This document shows positions 33,605-44,767 of a stretch of DNA of 64,000 bases, in pieces. The stretch's first letter is position 1. Each line of letters opens with the position of its first letter. This stretch comes from Calamus simplicifolius (taxonomy: Eukaryota > Streptophyta > Magnoliopsida > Arecales > Arecaceae). The position numbers and the translations under genes were made by a program. The stretch spans positions 1 to 64,000 of the forward strand of contig UESW01001791.1 in the NCBI GenBank assembly GCA_900491605.1, written 5' to 3'. Under the pieces are notes generated by a model, which saw only the letters and a list, made by a program, of their open reading frames with translations, had not been told where the DNA came from and did no database searches.

Positions 33605-34620
33605 ATGCCAGGAATCAACCCCGAGGTCCTCGTCCACCATCTCAATGTGGACGAGAGGCACAGGCCTGTTAAGCAGAAGAAGAGAAGCTTCGCCCCAGAG
33701 CGACAAAAAGCCATTGAAGAAGAGGTCGACAAACTCATAAAGGCCAACTTCGTCCGAGAGGTAAATTACCCGAACTGGCTGTCAAATGTCGTCATGGTGA
33801 AAAAGTCGAACGGCAAATGGAGGATCTGCATCGACTTCACCGACCTCAACAAAGCCTGCCCGAAGGACAGCTTCCCCCTCCCTCGATCGATCAGCTCGTG
33901 GACGCCACCTCAGGCCACCAATGCTGTCATTCATGGACGCCTATTCCGGCTACAATCAGATCCGAATGGCCCCCGAAGATGAAGAAAAGACCGCCTTCAT
34001 AACCGACCGAGGTACCTACTGTTACCGTGTTATGCCTTTTGGTCTTAAAAATGCAGGGGCGACCTACCAGCGGCTGGTCAACAAGGTGTTCAAGGAGCAA
34101 ATCGGCCGGAACATGGAGGTGTACGTGGACGACATGCTGGTCAAAAGCAAGGAGCGCCACGGCATGTCGAGGACCTCTCGGAGAGCTTTGCAACGTTGCG
34201 CAAATATGGGATGAAACTCAACCCGACCAAGTGCGCCTTCGGCGTCAACTCGGGGAAGTTCCTCGGCTTCATGGTCTCCCAGCGAGGTATCGAAGCTAAC
34301 CCCCAGAAGATTCAAGCTCTCCAACAAATGGCGCCCCCAGCATCTGTTAAAGAGGTCCAGCGCCTAACCGGGAGGATAGCGGCCCTTAACCGCTTTGTGG
34401 CGCGGTCGGCCGAGAGATGCCTCCCCTTCTTCAAAACTCTCCGATCGGCCAAAAACTTCCAGTGGACTCCCGAATGCCAGAAATCATTTCAAGATCTCAA
34501 GAAGTACCTCGGCTCGCCCCCGCTCTCAGTAGTCCGACCCCAGGAGAGACCCTATTTTGTACCTGGCTGTTTCGGAGGGCGGTTTGTTCGGTGCTAGTCA
34601 AAGAAGAAGGCAAGATCCAG
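33605..34620 (+). pseudogene. Reverse transcriptase of Tat element, frameshifted
   Basis: Copies element RNA into DNA. It shows NWLSNVVMVKKSNGKWRIC (about 33772-33828), DFTDLNKACPKDSFPLP (about 33832-33882), SFMDAYSGYNQIRMAP (about 33930-33977), VMPFGLKNAGATYQRLV (about 34029-34079) and the catalytic box YVDDMLVKS (34122-34148). A frameshift at about 33885-33925 and one after 34160 break it. The connection domain continues to FLGFMVSQRGIEANPQK (about 34258-34308). Confidence 0.9.
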
Positions 34621-34935
34621 AAGCCGATCTACTATGTGAGCAGGCTGCTCCGCGATGCGGAGACGAGGTACAGCAGGATTGAAAAGATGGTGTTGGCCTT
34701 GATCACCTCAGTTCGAAAGCTGCGACCGTATTTCCAAGCACATTCCGTGACGGTCCTGACTGACCAACCCATCAAGGCGGTGGTCCACCGTCCGAGACAT
34801 CGGGGAGAATGACCAAATGGGCCGTCGAGCTAAGCGAGCATGACATACATTTTCAGCCTCGCCCAGCCATCAAAGCCCAAGTGCTGGCCGACTTCCTCCT
34901 CGAGTGCACCATCCCGGAGGACGGTTCTACCCCAG
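34560..34935 (+). pseudogene. First RNase H domain of Tat element
   Basis: The RNase H that normally follows RT in Ty3/gypsy elements. Visible are PIYYVSRLLRDAETRYSRIE (about 34622-34681) and VTVLTDQPIKAVVH (about 34748-34789), then MTKWAVELSEHDIHFQPRP (about 34809-34865). The catalytic carboxylates are partly lost, as is usual for this vestigial domain in the Tat lineage. A frame change falls near 34800. Confidence 0.75.
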
Positions 34936-34954
34936 ACTCCCTGAAGAGCCAAAG

Positions 34955-35230
34955 TCTGGAGCCCGGTGGCTCCTCCACGTCGACGGGTCGTCCAATGCCC
35001 ATCACTCCGGTGCGGGTCTAGTTCTCACCAGTCCTGAGGGGATGACCTTCGAGTATGGCGTCCGATTCTCCTTCCCGGCTTCCAACAACGAAGCCGAGTA
35101 CGAAGCTCTGTTAGCCGGTCTCCGGATCGCCCGCAACCTGAAGGTGGAAAAGCTCAGCGCCTTCACCGACTCTCAGCTGGTGGCCGGCCATGTTCGGGGA
35201 GAGTTTGAAGCTCGGGAACCAACATGATTC
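34955..35230 (+). pseudogene. Second (archaeal-type) RNase H of Tat element
   Basis: An additional RNase H domain. It shows WLLHVDGSSNAHHSGAGLVL (Asp), SNNEAEYEALLAGLRIA (Glu) and KLSAFTDSQLVAGHVRGE (Asp), so the three main carboxylates are kept. This second domain, related to plant and archaeal RNase H, is the known marker of the Tat lineage and is thought to replace the weakened first domain. The frame is open over about 90 codons, then shifts around 35225-35290. Confidence 0.85.
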
Positions 35231-35294
35231 GATATCTCCAGGAGGTGCGTAACTTGCTTCCCATTTTTCTGAATTTGAAATTATTCAGATCCCA

Positions 35295-36661
35295 GATCTG
35301 AGAACGCCCGTGCCGACCTACTCTCCCGACTGGCAACCACGGAGACAATGGATGCCGAGCAAAAATTCCACCTGGAGACTCTGGAAAAGCCGAGCATCAC
35401 GGAAGCCGACCGGGTGATGCAAGTTGAGGCCGAACCATCCTGGTTCGACCCTATCCTCAAATATCTCAAAGAAGGGTCGCTTCCGTCCGACCGAAGAGAG
35501 GCTAGGAAGCTGAAGCTGCAGGCCATCCACTACGTGTTGATTGACAACCAACTTTACAAGCGGTCATTTTCCATGCCGCTGCTTAGATGCCTTCGCCCAT
35601 CAGAAGCGGACTACGCTCTGCGCGAGGTACATGAAGGGATTTGCGGCAACCATCTGGGAAGCCGGTCCCTCTGCCACAAGGTGCTGCGACAAGGCTATTA
35701 CTGGCCGACCATGCAAAAGACGCGGACGATCTAGTCCGAGCCTGTGACCCCTGCCAAAGACATTCAAGCATCCAAAGGCTCCCTTCCGCCGAGCTAGTTT
35801 CTATATCCTCCGCTTGGCCCTTTGCCAAATGGGGGATGGACATCCTCGGCCCATTCCCGCTTGCACGGGACAGCGGAAATTCTTGTTTGTCGCCATCGAC
35901 TACTTCACCAAATGGGTCGAAGCGGAAGCGGTCGCACAAATTACCGAGGCACGGGCCCGAGACTTTGTGTGGAGGTCCATCATCTGCCGATTCGGCCTCC
36001 CCACACTATAATCACCGATAACGGCAAGCAGTTCGACAACTCCAAATTCCGCCAGTTCTGCGAGGAGCATGGAATCCGTCACACCTTACTTCGGTCGGGC
36101 ACCCACAAGCCAACGGAGCGGCCGAGGTGACCAACAGAACCCTCCTCCAGGGAATCAAAGCTCGCCTCTCCAGAGCCCAAGGCAGGTGGGCGATGAGCTA
36201 CATCATGTCTTATGGGCCTACCGCACAACCCCGAGAATCCCGACCGGCGAGACCCATTCCGAATGGCTTTCGGCACAGAGGCCGTCATCCCTGTGGAAGT
36301 CGGCCTCCCATCATTGCGGGTGGAGAGCTACTCGGAGGCTAGCAACGAGCAACTCCGCACCAACCTCGACCTGATAGAGGAAGTCAGAGAAAAGGCCCGA
36401 ATCAGGACGGCTGCTTATCAACAGAGGGTGGCTCGGTACCATGCCTCCAGGGTCAAGGGGAAAACCTTCCTGCCCGGCGACCTTGTCCTCCGGAAAGCTT
36501 CTGTATCCAAACCGCTGGAGCAAGGAAAGCTGGCGCCAAACTGGGAGGGCCCGTACCAAATAACAGAGATTGGACCAGGAACCTACAAGCTGCAGGATCT
36601 GGATGGGAAGTCCATTCCCCGGACTTGGAACGCGGACAACCTTCGTAAATATTATCAATAG
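35295..36661 (+). pseudogene. Integrase of Tat element, frameshifted
   Basis: Inserts the DNA copy into the genome. The N-terminal zinc-binding region has EVHEGICGNHLGSRSLCHKV (about 35623-35685) and, after a shift, CDPCQRHSSIQR (about 35745-35780). The core shows WGMDILGPFPLAR (first Asp, about 35830-35870), a shifted segment with TIITDNGKQFDNSKF (second Asp, about 36008-36050) and a broken glutamate region. The C-terminal part is open from about 36212 to the stop at 36659-36661, with GDLVLRKASVSKP and NWEGPYQITEIGPGTYKL. At least four frameshifts. No chromodomain, as expected outside the chromoviruses. Confidence 0.85.
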
Positions 36662-36785
36662 GGTATGTCCTCTCTAATCCATCCTCACTGCATATTCCTG
36701 CTTATCTGTTTCCTCAAAACCTGTCGCGTGAATCATTATGCACTATTGCTATAAATTGCAAAAAGAAACAGATACTGCTTACCAA

Positions 36786-37815
36786 TCCTCGGCACAACCG
36801 AGCTGTCTGTTTGAACAGGAATCTCCGAACCTTGGCAGGGCCAAGTAAAATATTTCTCCGAACCTCGGCAGGGCCGAGCAACAAATCTCGAACCTTGGCA
36901 GGGCCAAGTAAAACCTCCGAACCTTGGCAGGGCCAAGTAAAATATTTCTCCGAACCTCGGCAGGGCCGAGCAACAAATCTCCGAACCTTGGCAGGGCCAA
37001 GTAAAATATTTCTCCGAACCTCGGCAGGGCCGAGCAACAAATCTCCGAACCTTGGCAGGGCCAAGTAAAATATTTCTCCGAACCTCGGCAGGGCCGAGCA
37101 ACAAATCTCCGAACCTTGGCAGGGCCAAGTAAAATATTTCTCCGAACCTCGGCAGGGCCGAGCAACAAATCTCCGAACCTTGGCAGGGCCAAGTAAAACC
37201 TCCGAACCTCGGCTGGGCCGAGCAGAACCTTGGCAGGGCCAAGTAAAATTCTCCGAACCTTGGCAGGGCCAAGTAAAATATTTCTCCGAACCTCGGCAGG
37301 GCCGAGCAACAAATCTCCGAACCTTGGCAGGGCCAAGTAAAATATTTCTCCGAACCTCGGCAGGGCCGAGCAACAAATCTCCGAACCTTGGCAGGGCCAA
37401 GTAAAATATTTCTCCGAACCTCGGCAGGGCCGAGCAACAAATCTCCGAACCTTGGCAGGGCCAAGTAAAATATTCTCCGAACCTCGGCAGGGCCGAGCAA
37501 CAAATCTCCGAACCTTGGCAGGGCCAAGTAAAATATTCTCCGAACCTCGGCAGGGCCGAGCAACAAATCTCCGAACCTTGGCAGGGCCAAGTAAAATATT
37601 TCTCCGAACCTCGGCAGGGCCGAGCAACAAATCTCCGAACCTTGGCAGGGCCAAGTAAAATCTCCGAACCTCGGCTGGGCCGAGCAACAAATCTCCGAAC
37701 CTTGGCAGGCCCAAGTAAAACCTCCGAACCTTGGCAGGGCCAAGTAAAACAAAGTCTCCGAACCTCGGCTGGGCCGAGCAACGAATTACCCGAGCCGTGG
37801 CAGGGCCAGGTAAAA
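36786..37815. repeat. 3' UTR hairpin array, 64-bp dimer unit
   Basis: About 15 dimers and some extra monomers. Each dimer joins CCGAACCTTGGCAGGGCCAAG with spacer TAAAATATTTCT and CCGAACCTCGGCAGGGCCGAG with spacer CAACAAATCT. The two stems, CTTGG/CCAAG and CTCGG/CCGAG, differ at two paired positions. It starts about 125 bp after the pol stop. Three long open frames on the minus strand (up to 368 codons) and shorter ones on the plus strand arise because the repeat lacks stops; they are not genes. Confidence 0.95.
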
Positions 37816-38734
37816 ATCATTCAGGCGAAAAAGCCGAAGTATACAGGCCCCGATTAAAGCCAGGCAAAATTTCAAACAGTTCCCCAAAGGACTTCGCCCG
37901 GTTTGAAAACGAGCGCTAAACAAAAACCATCGGTGTACGAAGGGAAGCCACCATTGGCAGAACCCCTCTTGAGGCCGTTGAGCCCCGCGTAATCGGCCAG
38001 GGGCCCCGAGCTGAGCTGAGAAATTCCCCCCCCGGCAGTTGGGAACCTCTGGGTGACCCCCCTGTAACTCGTCGTTCAAAATATCTACGATAATGCGCAG
38101 GACAATGGGACCAGACCGACACCCTAGCCCGTCAAGTGCATCCAGGCAACCATAGGCACAAAGTGTGTTGACAACTAAAGGTATAAGTATAAGAAACTTC
38201 TCCTTCTAACTACTATTTATATCTCTAGCATGTCATCTTCATTAAAGGATTCTCATACTTCCAAAACTCATCTTTGGTCCACAAAATATTCTTCACATGT
38301 ATTTCCATTCCACTTATCCTTCAATTCCTTATGCTCTTATGGAATGAGCACTTCCTCTTTTGTCATCCTCACTCATTTTGTGAAAGATAGCTCCTTCATG
38401 CCGTATAAATCTAAATCATCTCCCAATCAGCCGCCTATCTTTTAAGTACAAAATCATGAATAAATTGAAAATTTACATGTGCATCTCACTCTTCACTACT
38501 AAATCTATTCGTAATAAACCAGTACTACAAGAGATTGGACGTTAAACTCTATTTTCATGTACTCTACAAGTAAACCAAGTGCCATAAATTTTTGAGTTCA
38601 TGTACCATCCACCATTATATAGAATTTATCGCTCAATATATATATTCTTTTTTATTGCTATCTTTTGCATCAATTTTCTGTCACATTCTTTCCTATTTTT
38701 TCAGATTTTGTATTAGTATCATTTCATTCCAATG
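37816..38734. other. Possible element tail, then spacer
   Basis: 37816-38170 is GC-rich and may be the rest of the Tat element's 3' untranslated region, but it does not resemble the corresponding part of the other Tat element (13096-13301). From 38170 the sequence is AT-rich with nothing recognised. Confidence 0.4.
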
Positions 38735-38935
38735 CCTCTATATCAAGGTTCATCATCTCAATACCGAACTCTATACCAATATTATGTTAGTACAATATCA
38801 ATATGCTCAGTCTAGGTAGTTCAGGGTACAAAAACCCAATACATATCTTCCACTGAGTCTCAATTCAGCACCGATATGGTGCAGTATGCCCAGTAAGAGA
38901 CAGTGCACACGAGTATAGAATACCATGTTATAAAT
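38735..38935. repeat. GGTAT/GGTAC-type dispersed repeat
   Basis: Phrases such as TCAATACCGAACTCTATACC and CACCGATATGGTGCAGTATG resemble the repeats at 17240-17445 and 22930-23265. Class unknown. Confidence 0.35.
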
Positions 38936-39752
38936 CATTTCTTCAGCTGTAATCTATGGAAGCACACTTTTTTCATTTGAAAAAAAAAATGTGCCACAAT
39001 TGTACTCGGTGGAAAAGTCCTAGGATAACAGGAATTCCCTGGGCCCTACTGGAATCTATATATCCACCCTAAGTAAAAGGAACTTTCTTAGGGAACCCAC
39101 AACATAAGAATGATAACACCACGCTGCCAAGGCAGTAAGTCAAAACCTAGTCTCATTTATGTTAGTAACTGAACCAACTCAAAACAAGAGTAGTCATTAA
39201 ATTTCTACACAATGTTTTTCTTTTTCAGGTTTCTAATTTTAAACACAACATCAAATTCTGCTTATAAACTATCTTCATAGTGCATCTCATTCACCATCCC
39301 AGCAATCTTAGACCCTGTTAGGATCGGCTGCCGGGATGCTTTTAATTGACTGTTTCTCAGCAGCTACGTGAAACGGCTATTGGCCAACAACTGGAGCTAA
39401 GAGCTATCCCAGACCCTTGACCTCTCTACAACGAGCGATATAGTTCCTAAAAACATTGCTTATTATAGTTTTCAGCAAAAATTCCTTCGCCATGGCCTTC
39501 GAAGGAGTTGGACTATCGTTGAAACTTCACCAACAAAAAGAATTAATCAACGGCTGTAAAATCAAAAATAAACACAGAATCATAACTGCAGCAAAAAGAA
39601 AAGGAAAATAAGGTTAGGGGGTACGAATAGATTCTTTTTGTTGTGCTAAAACCCTAGCTACCAGAACAATTAAAAGCCTTGCGGACCCATCTAAGTATAT
39701 ATATATATATATATATATATAAGAACACTGGAAGCAAGTTATAGCTCCTTAC
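38936..39752. other. Expected SAE2 intron 2, nothing recognised
   Basis: Minus-strand sequence after the SAE2 donor at 39752. A (TA)n microsatellite lies at 39697-39720. The next SAE2 exon (an IDMDTIEVSNLNRQ-type block) was looked for and not found. Confidence 0.5.
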
Positions 39753-39842
39753 AATGTGAATATCCTGCAAGCCGGAGAGTGCCAGGGTTTTGAGAAGCTC
39801 GCAGCCAATTCCGCCGGCCCCCACCATCAGCACCTTCGCCCC
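39753..39842 (-). CDS. SAE2: SAE2/UBA2 SUMO-activating enzyme, exon 2
   Basis: 90 bp, 30 codons, phase 0 at both ends. It reads GAKVLMVGAGGIGCELLK then TLALSGLQDIHI. GAGGIG is the nucleotide-binding loop of E1 enzymes, which bind ATP and adenylate the modifier. Acceptor GCTGCAG precedes 39842 and donor GTAAGG follows 39753. SAE2 is the large, catalytic half of the SUMO E1 and pairs with SAE1 in the nucleus. The alternative, ECR1, is unlikely because ECR1 reads KVLVVGAGGLGCELLKDL. The following exon is not in the window, so this is a 5' fragment or a gene cut by rearrangement. Confidence 0.85.
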
Positions 39843-39954
39843 CTGCAGCCGCTCCGTTCGAATCGCTTCTTCAAATTCAGCTCAAATCGATCCCAAAAAC
39901 AGCACGAATAAAGAAGAAAAAAAAAAACAACGCCAGAGAAATCGAGAACGATAC

Positions 39955-39987
39955 CTTAATCGCCTCCAACCTCGACTCCGAAGCCAT
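39955..39987 (-). CDS. SAE2: SAE2/UBA2 SUMO-activating enzyme, exon 1
   Basis: The minus-strand start ATG is at 39987, giving MASESRLEAIK (11 codons), then donor GTATCG at 39954. Joined in phase to exon 2 at 39842, it gives ...EAIK followed by GAKVLMVG, the same junction as in Arabidopsis SAE2 (...SAIK, GAKVLMVG). The intron (39843-39954) is 112 bp. The start is chosen because it is the only ATG just upstream in frame, and the short variable N-terminus is typical for plant SAE2. Confidence 0.75.
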
Positions 39988-40330
39988 GAGAGCGATCGTG
40001 AGCAGCGCGGAGATGGCGAACGAGAGGGTTGTGACAGGGAATTAGAAGGGCGCGAGGCAGATGAAAAGGGGAATCCAAAAAGTCGGAGCTCAGAAGCACT
40101 CGCCCCCGAGAAGCTCTCTTGCTTTAGGAAGGAGAAAACCGTACCTCTCATCGCGGCCGCTTGGCTTTTATGCCTTTCCGATGCGTCGATGCCGTACAAG
40201 GCGGTGAGTGGGTTCCGCTGGTACGACCACGCGAAATTCTTCGAACCGTTCGAGGTTGCATTGGCACTTCAGTGGTTGACTTTAAAAATAAATAATTAAC
40301 CTAAAAATACCTCACTTTTTTATTTAAAAA
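39988..40330 (-). promoter_or_regulatory. SAE2 5' flank, probable promoter region
   Basis: GC-rich sequence upstream of the SAE2 start, with CG dinucleotides well above the surrounding DNA. No clear TATA box at a suitable place was seen. Open frames here on the plus strand (39790-40299) are antisense shadows of SAE2. Confidence 0.4.
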
Positions 40331-41448
40331 AGAGGGGGGACGACGCGGGCAGGGAAGAGTTGGGACCGAAGGCTGAGAGTGAGAGAGGGCGGCGTAGGAG
40401 GTGGGGAAGCATAAGAAATGAGGTGCAGGAATGGGTACAGAGAGGGGAGGAGCCAACCATTGTTTTCAAGCCCTGTTCAAATGACCATTAGCGAACCAAA
40501 TGATGATCGATTTACCGCTGATTTTGGTAGGAGAGGTGGTTACAGTACGGGTTGGGAACTAGTAATAACGAATTGCGCAACGAAACCATTGCATCTCTTC
40601 GATTCAACCAGACGAAGCAACTTACAGCCTAAAACCAAGGGGCCATACTCGGCTCAAATACAAGGGAGAGAAGCAGAGATGAATAGAAATTTTCTATGAA
40701 CAATTGCCATAGGTTCACACTGTCAAACCACAGCCTAACTAAAAATATTATAAAATATTTTCATAAGCATAAATATATATATATACACACACGTGCGCGA
40801 ACACATAATTATTATAGCTATTTCAATATCTACAATTATAAATTATAAATATTTGTAAATTTTATTATAATATTTATAATTAACTTATTTTATTGTTTCT
40901 AAATAATATTATAATATACTAAAATATTTATAAGTTTTAGAATAATTTACAATATCTAATTATAAATATTTAATATTTGTAATAAAGTTATAAATATTTA
41001 TAACTTTATATTATTATAAATTTATAATTTTTATAAATATTCACAACTTACACAAACATTGGGGTTACAAAATTTATAAATATTTACACAATTATGACAA
41101 ATATTTAGATAATTTATTATAAAATAAGTGGACAAAATTTATTTATTTACGTAGCATCAGGGGTTAGGTAAGGGCTGCATGACCTCTTTTTCCCTTAAGC
41201 TAAATGCAGTTAACTTTACAAATTTATTATAAATTATATTATAAATAATATGTAAATATTGTAATATAAATGTTATAAATTTATGATATCTATAAGTATT
41301 TATACTATTACAAAATAATTTTATTATATTATAATTTTATTATAACTTTTATTTTTATAAATATTTATAAAATATTTTAATATTTACAATTAGAAATTGT
41401 AAATATTTTATAAATCACAAACATTATAAATATTTACCTTGCCATGTA
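40331..41448. other. Spacer, mostly AT-rich low complexity
   Basis: 40331-40740 has mixed composition, with one open stretch (93 codons at 40418) of no known type. 40740-41448 is almost entirely A and T (AAATATTTATAA-like), with a short TA/CA microsatellite at about 40772-40792. No gene recognised. Confidence 0.55.
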
Positions 41449-41453
41449 AATAT

Positions 41454-42709
41454 TGGTGCGGGCAGCAGGATCAAGCAGAGGATTCTTAACCCTTTGTGGA
41501 TATCTGATTAGTTATAATTCAAGTCTTGAGTTGGGAAATAAAGTTTAGTTTATTTTGAGTCACATCCAGTTCATTTTATTCTAAATTGAGTCCCTATCCA
41601 GTTCAGTTTATTTTAATGTGAGTCCTGTAGTAAGTTCATCAGTTTACAAGAGGAGACATCAGTATTGGAGCAGAAGACAAGGCCATCACAGTCAGACAGA
41701 GCAGCTGCTAAATTCAAGTTGGTGCCATACATACTTCAAGCAGCCCACATGCCACCTAGCAGAGCAAGCAACCTTCCTGATCTGGATGATCATTTTCCTC
41801 ATCTGACTGATGCCGATTTTATGCCAAATTAAGCTGCCACTGATTGCATCTCAATAATATCTAGAAGATCACCTGCCTCATCTAAACGTCACAGATTTCA
41901 TGCCGAATCCAGCTGCCGCTAATTGCATCTAGAAGATCACCTTCCTCATCTGGACACTGCAGATTTCATGCCAAATTTGACTAGGATGCCTTTTTATTTT
42001 ATCTCTTTCCATATCTGTATTTTCCTGGATCCCAAGTCTCTTGCTCTATAAAAGAGACCCTCTTGTATGAATTATGTATTTTTATTATTAATCAATCAAA
42101 CCAAGTTTTGAGTTATTGTGATTTTTGTTAATTGGTTCTCTGGTGCTCTTGTTTCCCTCCTCCTACGCATGCCAACATCCCAAGTCTCCAGAAGAAACCC
42201 TGGCCGCCACCTTTGTCTTCCAATAGTGGACGCCCAAGAGCCCTTGGCCACTTCTCCTTTTCTCTACTCCTTCCTTGCCTCTTTGCCTCTATTCTAAATT
42301 TTCTCTATTATTCTTTAACCCTTATATGGTGATCTTGCAGATCCCTTAGTAGCCACGAATCCAGGATTCAAGGTGATTATCATCCAAGACAACGGATACT
42401 TGGCCGCAGATCCATGGCTCAAGGCTTGGTCATTTAGGGCGCATCCGCCAGGCAGAGCAACCCCTTCAACACTTTGATCTTTCCCCTCTTTTCTGGTACA
42501 CCCCTCTAATCTATTAGTAACTTTATTGTAGGAGAGCAAGCCCTACCGGGGCTTCTTGGCCTCGGCGGTCCTTCTTCTTTATTTTTTTAGGAACTATTTC
42601 GCGTGCGGATTTACTGTAAATTTTTCTGAATCCCTCTTAGGCTATTACTTTGGGAGAATAATCAACTGCAATCATTAATCATTAAAATAAAAAAAATTAC
42701 TTGCATGCT
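41454..42709 (+). repeat. Chromovirus 5' LTR, main part
   Basis: It aligns with 57666-58903 of the 3' LTR. It holds TATAAAA at 42047-42053 and an imperfect tandem repeat with the core AGATTTCATGCC..AATTT/CAGCTGCC and TCTAGAAGATCACC (about 41800-41985). The last 16 bases of this LTR lie beyond the copia insertion. Confidence 0.9.
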
Positions 42710-44753
42710 TGTAGAGAGAAATATACTCCGAGGCATGCATATTTAATAATTTGATAACAATTATCAATGCAAAATTTTAAAGATTAGCTATTAATCTATC
42801 TAACATGCATCAAGATCATATCTTTGCCTTATATAGATCGTTTGATCTAAATTATGCATATAAATAAAATCATCAAGATCATATCTTGATCTTCAAGGTA
42901 AGAAGTCATACTTCTTGTCTTGAAGCATGCTTTAAGATCTAGGGATCATATCACTTACCTTAAGGGCAATTGGTAAATTCTTTTGTGCTCTGCAGTCGTT
43001 CAATTGTCCGGCCTCTAGTATCGTCCACGCGAAGTCCCCGAATGATCAAATTTCCGGGAGTGCTAGCTCGCGGAAAAACGATTTGCTGATCTTGAATCCT
43101 CCCACTTGAATCTTCCTCCAAGATCCACCAAACCTTTTCTAACACCAGAATCTCACACCATGATTTTTCAATCCACAACATATCGTTGTTGTTTGATGAT
43201 CTAGTGAAGAATGTCCTCTAATTTATAGGCTCAATGTAGCCTTTAGTCCATTGAATTATAACACTTAAAATTTTGTCATTCGGTGAAAACCAAAGAGACA
43301 CAAACCAAAGAGACGCAGCGTTTAGTTAATTCCGACATTCGGTGAAAACCAAAGAGACGTGGCATTTGGTTAATTCTGATGTTCGATGAAAACCAAAGAG
43401 ATGTGAATTCTAACACTTAGAATTCCATCGTTGGTTAACTCAAAGAGGCACATTAATTCCACATGAATTCTAACACTTAGAATTCCAACGGAAACGGTTT
43501 GGAGAAAATTAATATATTAAATTCTATGTGAGAATTTAATCAAGTTATCATGTGAGACCCTTATGCGAGGGGTTTGGGTTCGGGTTTTGGTTTAAGCTAA
43601 TTTGAATTTTTGGACTGAACCTACAAAGATCATGGTCCTAGCCCAAATCAAATTTGTCTAGTCCTGAATCTATTTAAATCCAAATCAAGTCTAATTTCAA
43701 ATCAATATTTGAATTGATTAGTCCTTCTAATAGACTTAAACCAAATTGAATATTATTCACTTGTTCTTAACCCAATTGAGATAATTCAATCAATCAAATT
43801 GATTAATTAAATCATATACGATTCTCAATCGTTGATCAGTAAATAGATCATCCTAAGAAACTTCTATGTGTGTGACTCTCTAGGTTCGAACCTAAGCCGG
43901 TAGCATAGGAACAACTTTCTATACTAATCGATGTGCTCATCTAGCAATGGAACCCGACGTCCGGATAGGTCAAAGAGTTGCCGAGCAAACTCCAAGAACC
44001 CTAAGAAAGAGTTACTGTATAATTCATCTTTTTGACCACAAATGCTAAGGATGGCTTAAGAGCCTGTCAACTCTAAACAGCAAATCCATAAAGTGATTTC
44101 AACTTTAGTGATCATGTGACTTTCACATGAAGTGCCTTGGCCAAGGTCTTGCTAAATTGAAACACAAGCATTTCTCCTTTTAACAGGATAGGTCAAATTT
44201 CATCTTGATCCACAACTGACTACTACAAGTACTTGACTGTACTAAGTAACCTTTCGTAGCTGGATTAGAAATCCAAGTGGTCCGGCACCTAAGCACAATG
44301 AGTTGCTTGCAAGTCACCGGTTGTGATCTTCAGATCTGAAGGATACTTATATCTATATCTTTTCGGATTAACTCTTGACAGCAGAGTATCCAAAAATGAG
44401 TCACGTTCGGTGAAATGTACTCCTACACTTTCACCTGTATATCATACCAGTGTCTCTACACTCCTTGGTTAAGAGGACAACCAACAAATATGATATACAA
44501 CGTCCTATAATTGATAGTACTATGGCCCTTTCATAGTATATCATTTGGTCACGAACTCTTTTGAGGACCTTCAAAGATAAATCCTCCTTTATCATGAAGG
44601 AAGATCATGAGGGCTTCATTACTATTAGGAGTTTTAAGAAGATGTTCTTGTAATGAATAAACTGCCAAATAACTTTTATTAATATATCAATTTATATGTA
44701 ATTTACATTAGCACAATCATCAAATGATTGGTTTTAGGATACAATTCCCAACA
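42710..44753 (-). repeat. Copia 3' LTR
   Basis: 2044 bp in minus orientation, from TGTTGGG (44753) to CTCTACA (42710). It contains three diverged repeats with the phrase TCGGTGAAAACCAAAGAGAC (43279-43400). The last 21 bases at its left end are absent from the other LTR. Confidence 0.85.
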
Positions 44754-44767
44754 AACTCCCACTTAGC

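Larger units (their letters stand above)
30298..37815 (+). mobile_element. Tat-lineage Ty3/gypsy element lacking a 3' LTR
   Basis: A 5' LTR (30298-31236), primer site, frameshifted gag, protease, RT, RNase H, second RNase H and integrase (31318-36661), and a 1-kb repeat array in the 3' untranslated region. The order gag-PR-RT-RH-aRH-IN with a second RNase H and 3' tandem repeats is the hallmark of the Tat lineage (Ogre, Retand and relatives). After the array the sequence up to about 38170 is GC-rich and may still belong to the element, but I see no polypurine tract and no copy of the TGTTGAGGGT LTR start. The element was therefore cut at its 3' end. Its family is that of 7885-15243. Confidence 0.9.

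Noticed and set aside
36714..37820. Minus-strand open frames of 368, 338 and 311 codons
   Set aside because: They are translations of the 64-bp hairpin repeat in three frames. The repeat has few stop codons on that strand. There is no domain and no gene context.
39790..40299. Plus-strand open frame of 169 codons
   Set aside because: Antisense to the SAE2 exons and its GC-rich flank. The minus strand has the conserved E1 motif and correct splice sites.
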